Source: JBFXJF01 sp050175155 (GTDB lineage Bacteria; Bacillota; Bacilli; Tepidibacillales; Tepidibacillaceae). From it: 64,000 nucleotides of DNA. The notes below the pieces were generated by a model. The model saw only the letters and a list, made by a program, of their open reading frames with translations, made no database searches and was not told the DNA's origin. Of the stretch, positions 43,627 through 53,161 are shown piece by piece. Location of the stretch: the NCBI GenBank assembly GCA_050175155.1, contig JBFXJF010000002.1:105104-169103 (forward strand), in the 5' to 3' direction. Within the stretch, counting starts at the first letter, position 1. Each line of letters opens with the position of its first letter. The position numbers and the translations under genes were made by a program.

Positions 43627-43632
43627 ACTGGA

Positions 43633-45690
43633 ATGACGCAAGACATCTTTATTAATATTTTCTACTTAATGATTGTGCTATATATTTTAGCGGCAATTAT
43701 TCCTCTTTTCTTATGGAAAAAACATAAGTTAAGTAATATTTCCTCAAATATATTGTGTTTCTTAGCAGCAATATTAGGAATATATCTTTCTTTTATTTTT
43801 ATTATAAATAACTATGGCGAATTAACAGTCCTTAATTTAGATACGTTTCTAAAATATATCGTAATTGATATAAGAATAGATGGTATTTCAAGTTTTTTCA
43901 TGCTCGCACTTTCAATTTTAGTTTCTGCTGTTTCAATCTATTCTATAGGTTATGTGTCACAATACTATGACAAAAAGCCAGTTGGATTTTTCAACTTCCT
44001 ATATAGTACCTTTATTTTATCAATGCTCATAGTTATAGTATCTGGGAACATGGTTCTATTTTATATGGCTTGGGAAATAATGTCCCTTTCCTCCTATTTT
44101 TTAATTACATTTGAATCCTCAAATAAGGAAGCAAGAAATTCAAGTACACTATATATTATTATGACTCATATTGGAACAGCATTTCTTTTGCTAGCTTTTA
44201 TAATCACCTTTGTAAATACTGGTAGTTTTGATATAGCTAGTGTAGGGAGTAATCTTTCCCCGGAATTAAAAAATCTCTTATTTATATTTTATATAATTGG
44301 ATTTGGAACAAAGGCAGGGGTTGTTCCTTTACATATTTGGCTTCCATATGCGCATCCCGTTGCGCCGAGTAATGTATCAGCGTTGATGTCTGGGATAATG
44401 ATAAAAATAGCTATTTATGGCTTAGTACGATTTATATTCGATGTATTAACTATTGAAAACACTTGGTGGGGAATAGTTATATTATTTTTAGGAATTATAT
44501 CGACAATAACTGGTGTTACCTATGCTTATATCGTTAAAAATATTAAAAAGTTGTTAGCTTTTAGTAGTATTGAGAATATTGGGATTATACTAATGGGACT
44601 GGGTATTGCTGCTATAGCTATATCAGAGGATAATTTAGTTCTATATTCTTTAGCTTTAATGGCTGCTATGGCACATATGTTTAACCACTCTTTATTTAAA
44701 TGCTTATTATTTTTAAATGCAGGTTCGGTATACTTTGCTACACACACTAAAAACATGAATAGCCTTGGAGGTTTAATGAAATTAATGCCTGCGACGGGTA
44801 TTTTAGCTATTATTGGTGGATTATCAATAGCGGCGATTATTCCGTTTAATGGTTTTATTAGTGAATGGTTAACCTACCAGTCATTTTTCATGATGATAGG
44901 TTCTGGCAACTTATTTAGTAATATTGTAGCTATCCTTGCAGTTGTAGCTTTAGCCTTGGCAGGAGCTTTGACAGTAGGAACCTATGTAAAATATATTGGT
45001 ATTGTTTTTTTAGGGGAAGCTAGAAGCGAAGTAGCAAGAAAGGCAAAAGAAGTACCTAATATAATGATTGTATCTATGGGATATTTAGGCGTTCTTTGTT
45101 TTACTATTGGGATATTTCCATTAATTTTATTAAAATTAATAAATAATGCATATGTTGATATTGGGATTACTTCTATTATGAATAATTTAGCAGGAGTAAC
45201 TCTGGCACCTTGGTATCCCCTAACCTTTAATGAAAATCAAATAATGCCTATTTTTGGAGTATTGGTCTTTATAATAATAATTTTATTAGTATTTTTGTTA
45301 TTTAGGATGTTTATTGGGCGGGCGGAAAGAAGGAAATATGGAACTTGGGATTGTGGGTTTGGGAGTCTGAATAATAGAATGCAATATTCATCAACGGGAT
45401 ATTCTGATCCTATTGAGAATGTTTTAAGAATGATTTACAAACCACATAAAGAAATAAGGATTGAAAAAGAACCTATTCCTTATCATCCAAAGGAAATAAA
45501 ATATATCATGTCTACAGAACATCTATTTGAAAAATATTTATATACACCTCTTATTAGAATTTCTACTAGACTATCAAAAAAATTAAGGTTTCATATTCAG
45601 ACTGGAAGTATTCATCTTTACTTACTCTATATCTTTTTGATAGTTTATATTTTCTTAATCTATAATCGTTTGTATATAGGGGGGAATTAA
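43633..45690 (+). CDS. HyfB/NuoL-like ion-translocating subunit
   Basis: 685 residues from ATG 43633, which has TTGGAG six bases upstream (TTG 43621 lacks one). About 16 transmembrane helices of the antiporter type: MAWEIMSLSSYFLITFESSN, FGTKAGVVPLHIWLPYAHPVAPSNVSALMSG (conserved Lys/His region) and MFNHSLFKCLLFLNAGSVY. The hydrophilic C-terminal loop WDCGFGS and the final anchor helix are hydrogenase-4 subunit B-like. It pumps protons or sodium when driven by the peripheral arm. First gene of a tightly packed six-gene operon; one base separates it from the next. Confidence 0.92.
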   Translation: MTQDIFINIFYLMIVLYILAAIIPLFLWKKHKLSNISSNILCFLAAILGIYLSFIFIINNYGELTVLNLDTFLKYIVIDIRIDGISSFFMLALSILVSAVSIYSIGYVSQYYDKKPVGFFNFLYSTFILSMLIVIVSGNMVLFYMAWEIMSLSSYFLITFESSNKEARNSSTLYIIMTHIGTAFLLLAFIITFVNTGSFDIASVGSNLSPELKNLLFIFYIIGFGTKAGVVPLHIWLPYAHPVAPSNVSALMSGIMIKIAIYGLVRFIFDVLTIENTWWGIVILFLGIISTITGVTYAYIVKNIKKLLAFSSIENIGIILMGLGIAAIAISEDNLVLYSLALMAAMAHMFNHSLFKCLLFLNAGSVYFATHTKNMNSLGGLMKLMPATGILAIIGGLSIAAIIPFNGFISEWLTYQSFFMMIGSGNLFSNIVAILAVVALALAGALTVGTYVKYIGIVFLGEARSEVARKAKEVPNIMIVSMGYLGVLCFTIGIFPLILLKLINNAYVDIGITSIMNNLAGVTLAPWYPLTFNENQIMPIFGVLVFIIIILLVFLLFRMFIGRAERRKYGTWDCGFGSLNNRMQYSSTGYSDPIENVLRMIYKPHKEIRIEKEPIPYHPKEIKYIMSTEHLFEKYLYTPLIRISTRLSKKLRFHIQTGSIHLYLLYIFLIVYIFLIYNRLYIGGN

Positions 45691-45691
45691 G

Positions 45692-46642
45692 ATGGAGTAT
45701 GTTTTTAGTATAGCTATTCAAATTATCCTTGTAATTTTAATAGCCCCTCTAAGTGATGGAATTATAAAAAAAATTAAAGCAATTAGTCAAAAAAGAAAAG
45801 GGTCATCTGTATTTCAGCTATATTATGATCTTTGGAAATTATTTAGAAAAGATATGGTAATCTCGGATAAATCTACATGGATTTTTAGAATGGCACCTTA
45901 TATAGTCTTCGGTTCTTCAATAGTAGCAGCAGCATTTGTCCCTGTAAGTACGATTATTAAAGTGCCGGATTTTTCAGGAGATATTATACTCGTTATATCT
46001 GTATTAACTTTAGGAAGATTTTTTCAGACGCTAGCCGCATTAGATACATCTAGTACTTTCGGAGGGATTGGAAGTAGTAGAGAAATAATGATATCTTCAC
46101 TGTTTGAACCAGCTTTGTTAGTAGCTATTTTTACATTGGGTTTGGTCTCAAAGTCAACCTCAATAATAGGGATGTTTCAGTATTCAGAGGATCTAGGGTT
46201 CAGTGTTCTACAACCGGCATATTTACTTATATTTTTCGCGATTTTTGTTGTTTTAATAGCAGAGATTTCTAGAACACCTGTTGATGACCCAGCAACACAT
46301 CTTGAGTTAACAATGGTACATGAGGCGATGGTTTTAGAGTATTCTGGCAGATATCTTGCCTTAATGGAACTAGGAGCAGTAATTAAACAACTAATTTTTA
46401 TTACTATATTAGCAAACATATTTATTCCAATAAGCATTGAACCCTTCACAGGCTCGAATTTTAGCTTAGCTATTCTTTTAATTTTAATTTATATTCTGAA
46501 AGTTGTTTTTATATCATTTTTACTAGGAGTAAGTGAAGTATTAACTGTTAAATTAAAACTTTTTAGGGTACCTGATTTAGCAGCATTATCTTTTATTGCT
46601 TCTTTATTAGCATTTATCCAAATGGTTATTATGGGAAGGTGA
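45692..46642 (+). CDS. HyfC/HycD/NuoH-like membrane subunit
   Basis: 316 residues, eight helices. It joins the peripheral arm to the membrane arm. Family features: KRKGSSVFQLYYDLWKLFRKD on the first cytoplasmic loop, EISRTPVDDPATHLELTMVHEAMVLEYSG (the conserved acidic quinone-site/funnel loop, hydrogenase-type) and ELGAVIKQL. Position second in the operon matches hydrogenase-4 and formate hydrogenlyase gene order. GGGGGG-type ribosome site overlaps the end of hyfB-like. Confidence 0.92.
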   Translation: MEYVFSIAIQIILVILIAPLSDGIIKKIKAISQKRKGSSVFQLYYDLWKLFRKDMVISDKSTWIFRMAPYIVFGSSIVAAAFVPVSTIIKVPDFSGDIILVISVLTLGRFFQTLAALDTSSTFGGIGSSREIMISSLFEPALLVAIFTLGLVSKSTSIIGMFQYSEDLGFSVLQPAYLLIFFAIFVVLIAEISRTPVDDPATHLELTMVHEAMVLEYSGRYLALMELGAVIKQLIFITILANIFIPISIEPFTGSNFSLAILLILIYILKVVFISFLLGVSEVLTVKLKLFRVPDLAALSFIASLLAFIQMVIMGR

Positions 46643-46647
46643 AGTTG

Positions 46648-47301
46648 ATGCAATATACACAACTAATATCAATGTTAATATTAATAACCAGTTTCACGTT
46701 AGTGGCTAATAAAAAAACTAAATCATGTATTAAAACCTTTAGAGTTCAATCTATTTTTGTTGTAATTGCATGTGCAATTCTTGGTTTTAATAACTTGGTG
46801 AATAATGAAGGCTTTGATATTTTAATAGTTTGCTTGTTAGTTTTTTTACTAAAAGTAATCTATATACCAATGATTTTAAATAGAACTTATTCAAAAATTA
46901 AATATCGAGTGGAAACATACTATTTCATGAATACGCCATTACTTATTCTTATTAGCTGTCTTATAGTAGCTTCATCATACTTTTTAATTGCTTCTATGAG
47001 TGGTTTAGAACAAAATGGATTGAATTTACTTCTTGTTAATTCAATATCAACAATGATGATTGGTTTCTTATTTATGATAAGTAGAAAAAAAGCAATTGAT
47101 CAAATTATAGGTTATCTTGTTATCGAAAATGGACTTTTTATTACTGCAATATTTTCAACAAACGGAATGCCATTAATAGTAGATATCGGAATCTTTATTG
47201 ACCTTATCTCGACAATATTAATAACAGGTGTTATTGTCTTTAAAATTAGTCAAACATTTGATTCAACAGATATAGATAAACTAAGGGATTTGAGGGGTTA
47301 A
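46648..47301 (+). CDS. HyfE-like membrane subunit
   Basis: 217 residues (ATG 46648 chosen; an overlapping GTG lies at 46639). Six hydrophobic segments with the NuoK-related C-terminal part typical of HyfE: QIIGYLVIENGLFITAIFSTNGMP and DIGIFIDLISTILITGVIVFKI. HyfE combines NuoK- and NuoJ-like elements in the hydrogenase-4 membrane arm. The next gene begins one base after its stop. Confidence 0.85.
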   Translation: MQYTQLISMLILITSFTLVANKKTKSCIKTFRVQSIFVVIACAILGFNNLVNNEGFDILIVCLLVFLLKVIYIPMILNRTYSKIKYRVETYYFMNTPLLILISCLIVASSYFLIASMSGLEQNGLNLLLVNSISTMMIGFLFMISRKKAIDQIIGYLVIENGLFITAIFSTNGMPLIVDIGIFIDLISTILITGVIVFKISQTFDSTDIDKLRDLRG

Positions 47302-47302
47302 G

Positions 47303-48775
47303 ATGGAATTAGTATTTATAATATTGCCATTGTTAGCTTTACCATTATTTTGGTTAGTTAACAATAAAAAGTTTCTACATATTATTAATATAATAACATC
47401 AACTTCAATTTTGATTTTTGGTTTGGTTGTTATATCGAGGGTAAGTGAGAACAATATAATTTCTAGTGAATTATTTTTAAGTTTTTATATAGATAGCTTA
47501 AATGCCTTGGTAATAGGTATCGTTATAATACTTTCATTTTTAATTAGTATCTACTCTGTAGGATATCTGGATATTGAGTTTAAAAATAATACTTTTGACA
47601 TAAAAAAAATCAAGTTATTTTATATATTGTTTTATTGTTTCGAGTTCACAATGCTTCTTGCATTGACTAATGGGAACATTGGAATAATATGGGTAGCGAT
47701 TGAAGCTACAACTTTGTCTACAGTTTTTCTAGTAGGTTTTTATAATGACAAAAAAGCTATTGAAGCAGCATGGAAATATATAATTATCTGCTCAACTGGG
47801 ATTGCTTTGGCACTATTGGGAATTATCTTTTTACATCTATCTTCTGTTGATATAGTAGGTGGAACAAACTCAGAGTTATCCTGGTTGTATCTCTATGATA
47901 ATGCAGGGGAATTAAACGAATTAACTCTAAGGTTATCATTTATATTTATATTAATAGGTTTTGGAACTAAAGCTGGTTTAGCACCAATGCATACATGGTT
48001 GCCCGATGCGCACAGTCAGGCCCCTTCACCAATTAGTGCAATGCTGTCGGGAATCTTATTAAATAGTGCGATGTATGGAGTTATACGTGAGTTATCTATA
48101 GTTAACAAGAGCTTTGGCGATAGCGTATTTACTGGAAGATTGATGATGGGACTTGGAATTTTATCAATTTTAACAGCAGCTGTTTTTATTATTAGACAGA
48201 AGGATTATAAACGGATGCTTGCTTATTCTAGTATTGAGCATATGGGTATTATAGCTTTTAGTCTTGGTATGTTCACTCCACTTTCTATATTCGCAGCATT
48301 ATTGCACATGATAAGTCATTCATTCACTAAGACCTTGCTGTTTCTTAGTTCAGGAAACATATATCTTAAATATGAGACTAAAAAAATATCAAATGTACGA
48401 GGCTTATTAAAAACTCTTCCTTTTACAGGGACAGTTTTCCTGTTAGGACTATTTGCAATAACAGGCATGCCACCATTTAGCATTTTTTACAGTGAATTAA
48501 ACGTACTAATTGCTACTTTTACTGCTGGTTATTATGTCTTAGGAACTATATTCATATTATTATTAGCGCTTGTTTTTGTGGGAATAGCGGTATCAGCTTT
48601 TAAAATGTTCTATGGAACCCCTGGAAATATTAAATCAGGTGAGATTAATATGATGGGAGTATTCGTTATTATTATCTTATTAATATTTATAACAGTAACT
48701 GGAGTTTTTTTACCTGAATTTGTTATTGACCTAATAACGGATGCACAACAAATAATTAGTGGGAGTGCAAAATGA
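47303..48775 (+). CDS. HyfF-like antiporter subunit
   Basis: 490 residues, about 14 helices of the NuoN/M/L antiporter type: WVAIEATTLSTVFLVGFY, IGFGTKAGLAPMHTWLPDAHSQAPSPISAMLSG (conserved Lys), SSIEHMGIIAFSLGMF and LHMISHSFTKTLLFLSSGN. It is the second predicted pump subunit, giving the complex two antiporter-like channels as in hydrogenase-4. It overlaps the large-subunit gene by 4 bases. Confidence 0.92.
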   Translation: MELVFIILPLLALPLFWLVNNKKFLHIINIITSTSILIFGLVVISRVSENNIISSELFLSFYIDSLNALVIGIVIILSFLISIYSVGYLDIEFKNNTFDIKKIKLFYILFYCFEFTMLLALTNGNIGIIWVAIEATTLSTVFLVGFYNDKKAIEAAWKYIIICSTGIALALLGIIFLHLSSVDIVGGTNSELSWLYLYDNAGELNELTLRLSFIFILIGFGTKAGLAPMHTWLPDAHSQAPSPISAMLSGILLNSAMYGVIRELSIVNKSFGDSVFTGRLMMGLGILSILTAAVFIIRQKDYKRMLAYSSIEHMGIIAFSLGMFTPLSIFAALLHMISHSFTKTLLFLSSGNIYLKYETKKISNVRGLLKTLPFTGTVFLLGLFAITGMPPFSIFYSELNVLIATFTAGYYVLGTIFILLLALVFVGIAVSAFKMFYGTPGNIKSGEINMMGVFVIIILLIFITVTGVFLPEFVIDLITDAQQIISGSAK

Positions 48776-50352
48776 TAAATAATGTTGCTGAAGAATTAAA
48801 CAAAAAATTCGAACCTTATATTGAAGAATTCGCTCTTGATAAAAATCAGATTTCTTTAAGTCTGTTATCTGAGAATGCTTTCGAGGTATGCACTTATCTA
48901 TCTAAGCAACTAAATCTAGGATTAGTATCGATGTTTGCTAGTGATGAGAGGGAGCTCGAAAGTGGAACTTTTATTATATATTACATTTTTTCCAATAGAA
49001 GCGAAAATTATTTTATTGAGCTAAGATCACAATTGCCGACAAATGAACTGAAATATAAATCTGTTGCCAACCATATTTACAATGCATCTTGGTATGAGAG
49101 AGAAATTAAAGATATGTTTGGATTGGAGCCTATTGGGCATCCACTTCCTAAAAAATATCTATTTCATAATAATTGGCCAGAGGGAAATTACCCTTTAAGA
49201 AAAGATTTTAATAAGAAGGTTAGACCTGAATGGGAAATTAAACCTCAATCTTTTTTGGAAGTTCAAGGGGAAGGTGTTTTTGAGATACCTGTAGGACCAG
49301 TGCACGCTGGAATAATAGAACCAGGACACTTTAGATTTAGTGTTGCTGGGGAGTCAATAATTAATATGGAGACCCAACTATTTTATGTCCACAAAGGTGT
49401 TGAAAAAATTAGTGAGGGTATGAGTTTGACTCAATGTTATTATTTATCTGAAAGAATATCTGGAGATGAATCTTTTTCTAATTCACTGGCATATTGCCAA
49501 GCGGTTGAGAGAATTGCTGGAGTAGAAGTACCTGAAAGGGCTTTGCTAACTAGAGTGGTATTCGCAGAATTGGAAAGGCTCACTAGTCATTTTGGTGATT
49601 TAGCAGGAATATGCCTTGATGTTGCCTACGGTTTTGCAGCATATCAGTTTAGATTATTGCGTGGGTGGTCCTATGTACTGGCGGATGAACTATCTGGAAT
49701 GAGATTCTTGCGCAGTATAAATAAAATAGGTGGAGTAAGAAAAGATTTTCTAAGTAATAAAGAGAAGAATATATTAGAGTTTACTAAAAAAACAAGAAAA
49801 GAACTTGAAGATACCATAAAAATAATTAAAGAGAACAATCTATTTCTTGATCGATTAGAGGGTACGGGCGTGCTCCTAAATAGAATTGCTGTGGATTTAA
49901 ATGTAACTGGCCCAGGGGGAAGAGCCTCAGGTGTTGATTATGACGTTAGAAGAGATCATCCTTATGCGGGGTATTCGAAGTTAAATTTCAAAGTATCCAG
50001 GCACAATAACGGTGACGTTAATTGCAGAATGAATGTAAGACTAGAAGAATGTTTACAGTCCATCTATATAATAGAACAAGTAATGGAATTATTAGAACAG
50101 GGTAAGATTTATGAAGCGATTGGTGATCTAAAAGCATATGAATCCTCAATTGGATATACGGAATCACCTAGGGGTGAAAATATTCATTGGGTTATGACTG
50201 CGGAAAACAATACAATCTATCGTTACAAGATTAGAACACCTTCCGTTTGTAACTGGTTAGCGTTGCCTTATGCTGTAAAGGATAATATTATTGCGGATTT
50301 TCCAGTGATTAATAAAAGTTTTAATTTGTCTTATGCTGGTAATGATTTGTAG
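48772..50352 (+). CDS. HyfG/HycE-like fused NuoC-NuoD subunit lacking NiFe ligands
   Basis: 526 residues. The N-terminal ~160 residues are NuoC-like (YNASWYEREIKDMFGLEPIGHP, YPLRKDF); the rest is NuoD-like (GPVHAGIIEPGHFRFSVAGE, VHKGVEKISEGMSL, AGVEVPERALLTRVVFAEL, RASGVDYDVRRDHPYAGY). Catalytic group 4 hydrogenases carry a CGICG motif after the LSDR/LSER segment and a DPCxxC motif at the C-terminus. Here these positions read LSERISGDESF (near residue 226) and NKSFNLSYAGNDL. All four NiFe cysteines are absent, so it cannot be a hydrogenase. The fold and contacts look intact. Confidence 0.92.
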   Translation: MINNVAEELNKKFEPYIEEFALDKNQISLSLLSENAFEVCTYLSKQLNLGLVSMFASDERELESGTFIIYYIFSNRSENYFIELRSQLPTNELKYKSVANHIYNASWYEREIKDMFGLEPIGHPLPKKYLFHNNWPEGNYPLRKDFNKKVRPEWEIKPQSFLEVQGEGVFEIPVGPVHAGIIEPGHFRFSVAGESIINMETQLFYVHKGVEKISEGMSLTQCYYLSERISGDESFSNSLAYCQAVERIAGVEVPERALLTRVVFAELERLTSHFGDLAGICLDVAYGFAAYQFRLLRGWSYVLADELSGMRFLRSINKIGGVRKDFLSNKEKNILEFTKKTRKELEDTIKIIKENNLFLDRLEGTGVLLNRIAVDLNVTGPGGRASGVDYDVRRDHPYAGYSKLNFKVSRHNNGDVNCRMNVRLEECLQSIYIIEQVMELLEQGKIYEAIGDLKAYESSIGYTESPRGENIHWVMTAENNTIYRYKIRTPSVCNWLALPYAVKDNIIADFPVINKSFNLSYAGNDL

Positions 50353-50365
50353 GGAGAGGGAAATA

Positions 50366-51157
50366 TTGTTGTTAAAAGTTATCAAGAAAATAATTAGATA
50401 TCCAAGATTAACATTAAAATATCCTAAAGTTCCAATGGATTCAAGATTATTTATTGGAAAACCTGAAATAGATTTATCTAAATGTACTGGATGTGGTAAG
50501 TGTATTGAGTTATGTCCGTCAAAGGCTATAACGATCGGGGATATATCAGGTGAAATAGGTATAAATATTGATGAATGTATATTTTGCTCACTTTGTGAGG
50601 ATGTATGTAGTGATGGTGCTATAAAGATGACTAACGAGTTTGAGCTGGCAAAAAAAAATCGCTCGGAGCTAAGAAATAATAACATAATTCTTGAGAAAAG
50701 AGATATACCAGACGAGTCTTATGAAATAATTGGGGAAAAGGTAAGAAAAAAGATTTCGAAGATATATAAGCGAAGTCTTTATATAAGAGAGGTAGACGCA
50801 GGTTCGTGTAATGGATGTGATTATGAAATAAATGCACTAAATAATCCTTTTAATGATATTGAGAGATTTGGGATAAAATTTGTAGCTTCGCCACGACATG
50901 CGGATATGTTACTAGTGACTGGCACAGCGACAAGAAATATGGAATTAGCTTTAGTAAAGACTTATAATGCAACACCAAGTCCGAAATTAGTTATTGCTAT
51001 TGGTGCTTGTGCTTGTAGTGGGGGGATATTCAGAGATAACTATGCTAATAGAAACGGAATTGATTGCATAGTCCCTGTTGATATGTATATACCAGGATGC
51101 CCCCCGAGACCACAGGCTATTTTGCAGGGTATCTTAAAGGTATTAGATAGGATTTGA
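50366..51157 (+). CDS. Fused ferredoxin - NuoB/HycG-like Fe-S subunit
   Basis: 263 residues from TTG 50366 behind GGGAGAGGG. The first part is a HycF/NuoI-type 2x[4Fe-4S] domain (KCTGCGKCIELCPSK and ECIFCSLCEDVCS). The second is the NuoB/HycG domain with all cluster-N2-type cysteines: AGSCNGCDYEI, IGACACSGG and IPGCPPRPQA. In E. coli these are two proteins (HycF and HycG), so this is a gene fusion. Electrons would enter from ferredoxin and reach the terminal cluster beside the NiFe-less large subunit. Last gene of the operon; 26 bases from a convergent operon. Confidence 0.9.
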   Translation: MLLKVIKKIIRYPRLTLKYPKVPMDSRLFIGKPEIDLSKCTGCGKCIELCPSKAITIGDISGEIGINIDECIFCSLCEDVCSDGAIKMTNEFELAKKNRSELRNNNIILEKRDIPDESYEIIGEKVRKKISKIYKRSLYIREVDAGSCNGCDYEINALNNPFNDIERFGIKFVASPRHADMLLVTGTATRNMELALVKTYNATPSPKLVIAIGACACSGGIFRDNYANRNGIDCIVPVDMYIPGCPPRPQAILQGILKVLDRI

Positions 51158-51183
51158 ATTATACTTGATATCACATTAATCAA

Positions 51184-53130
51184 CTAGACACGGATAAATT
51201 CCTCTTTGACAGTTGCTACAAGGTTTTCAATAGCCTTTAACGCATCTTTTAGTTGGTTTTTTTCGATTTGATCCATTGTTGATAGATTAATATAATTATC
51301 TAGAGGCTTCCCTGACTTTAATTTTTCTAGATTGGCAGAAATTCTAAAACGCATTATTGTTTGGAAAGCTATCTCTAAAGATACCGAAAGGTCTTTTGAT
51401 AAAGTATTCGTTTGTCTTAAATATTGAAGTCTTTCTAGTGAATTTGTAGATGTAGTATTTTTACTTAATGCTAATATTCTTAAAGAATCAACTAAGAAAA
51501 CGGAAATTGAAGTTTTAATATCAATTTCATTTTTATGTTCTCTAGAATTTTCCCCTACAAAGTTTCCAAAGATATTTAGTGGTAGCTTTCCTCTACATGC
51601 ATCTTGAGCTAAATGGCTAAGTGCTAATGGGAAGGAGGCAAAGCATTTGTTAGTAAAGCTCCGTAGTTCTTCTGCTAAAGGATAGTACCCATATACAGGT
51701 CTAAAATCTAAAAATATTGTTAAAAGGCGAATGTTTTTTTTCTCCGGTGTAAATACCCATGTAGATACTTTTTTGTTCCAGTAGCTTCTATCTCCTCTCC
51801 ATAAAGGATTGGAAGCCATAACGTTTCCTGGGCAAAGAGCAAATCCGCAGGTTTCAAGTCCATTATTTATTAAATTTGATAGATGTGTGAAATATTCTGC
51901 AACCTTATCAGTCTGACTGAGATCAGTAACAGTTTCATAGATTATAGCGTTATCCTGATCTGTTCTTAGAAACTGTTCTCTTCGACCACCACTCCCCATT
52001 GTAAGCCAACAAAACTTAACCGGAGGGGGTCCAAACTCCGGGAGCATTTCCTCTATAGATAGATCAATAACCTGTCGTGTTAGCCTGTCATAGAATTCTG
52101 TAATAATATCAAGAATCTCTGGGATAGGTGCATTTTCCATAATTAATCCATTAAGAACTTGTTCAATCTCTTGACCAACAGTGGCCAAATTTTTTAAGTT
52201 GGATTGAGTTTCGAGTCTATCAATAACACTTATAACGCCCGTATTTCTTGAGCGTATAAGGTCACGAATTGTAATTATTCCAATTGGTATATTAGCCTCA
52301 GTTACGATAGCATGTTTTACTTTTTCTTTTGTCATCGCTAATAGTATTTGATAATAAAAACTATCAGGGCTGATACACAAGGGGTTCTTGTTGGCTATAT
52401 CACCGGCAGTAAAATTATTAGGCGAAAGGTTTTTAGCGATTAATTTCTCCACAAAATCTTTCTCTGTAACGGTTCCGCATATCTCGCCTCGATTATCGAC
52501 AAGAACTATACTACTTACATGTTCCTTACTCATTATTAAAGCTATATTATTTATTTTTTCGGTTGAAGAACAGGTAATAACCGGATGGTTCATAAGTTCA
52601 CTAGCCCGTTTATTGGCTGCGTGGTTTTCAAATGAGATTAAACCTTTCATTATTCCGTGTTCTTTTGGAATTTTATTTATAAGATCATAAAAGTGATCTG
52701 CAACCATCTTATTAAAATAGTTAGAGAATACCCCGTTATTTTCCAATAATATTTCGATATCTTTGCTTCTTATTAGCAGACAATCTATATCTGTTAAGCA
52801 TCTTATTGTAGCAACATAAGCTTTGTCAGAAAGCACAACTGTTTCTCCGAAAAAGCTTCCCTTGTCACGGTAATCTAGAACAAAGTTATCACCATTGTCA
52901 TTTCTAACTGAAATTTCGGCCAAACCAGAAATAATAATGAATAATATTCTTTTTGATTCTTCCCCTTGTCTAAAGACAAAGGAATTAACCGGAAAAACCT
53001 TACGTTCGATTTTAGGAACTAGTTGCTCCAATGAATCAGATGTTAAGTAAGAAAAAGGTTGTATCCCCTTTAATATGGCTGAATAATTAATAGGTTCTGG
53101 ATTATCTTGGTGTTTTGTCAAAATACCCAC
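51184..53130 (-). CDS. cNMP-binding - CBS - DUF294 nucleotidyltransferase-like protein
   Basis: 648 residues. Order: cyclic-nucleotide-binding-like domain (~20-130, KVFPVNSFVFRQGEESK, GSFFGETVVLSD); CBS pair (~175-295); DUF294 nucleotidyltransferase-like domain (LTMGSGGRREQFLRTDQDNA near residue 378, the G-S and D-x-D type core); and a helical C-terminal domain. Proteins of this architecture are nearly always encoded with acetate-type sodium/solute symporters and are thought to regulate them or signal through nucleotides. Here it is the last gene of that operon. Confidence 0.92.
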   Translation of the reverse strand: MGILTKHQDNPEPINYSAILKGIQPFSYLTSDSLEQLVPKIERKVFPVNSFVFRQGEESKRILFIIISGLAEISVRNDNGDNFVLDYRDKGSFFGETVVLSDKAYVATIRCLTDIDCLLIRSKDIEILLENNGVFSNYFNKMVADHFYDLINKIPKEHGIMKGLISFENHAANKRASELMNHPVITCSSTEKINNIALIMSKEHVSSIVLVDNRGEICGTVTEKDFVEKLIAKNLSPNNFTAGDIANKNPLCISPDSFYYQILLAMTKEKVKHAIVTEANIPIGIITIRDLIRSRNTGVISVIDRLETQSNLKNLATVGQEIEQVLNGLIMENAPIPEILDIITEFYDRLTRQVIDLSIEEMLPEFGPPPVKFCWLTMGSGGRREQFLRTDQDNAIIYETVTDLSQTDKVAEYFTHLSNLINNGLETCGFALCPGNVMASNPLWRGDRSYWNKKVSTWVFTPEKKNIRLLTIFLDFRPVYGYYPLAEELRSFTNKCFASFPLALSHLAQDACRGKLPLNIFGNFVGENSREHKNEIDIKTSISVFLVDSLRILALSKNTTSTNSLERLQYLRQTNTLSKDLSVSLEIAFQTIMRFRISANLEKLKSGKPLDNYINLSTMDQIEKNQLKDALKAIENLVATVKEEFIRV

Positions 53131-53161
53131 CCCTTTTTAGTGTTATGGCTAAGAAATATTA

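Noticed and set aside
48772..51157. Simple call of a group 4 [NiFe]-hydrogenase or formate hydrogenlyase
   Set aside because: The NiFe ligand cysteines are absent from both expected places in the large subunit, although overall order and similarity suggest that name.
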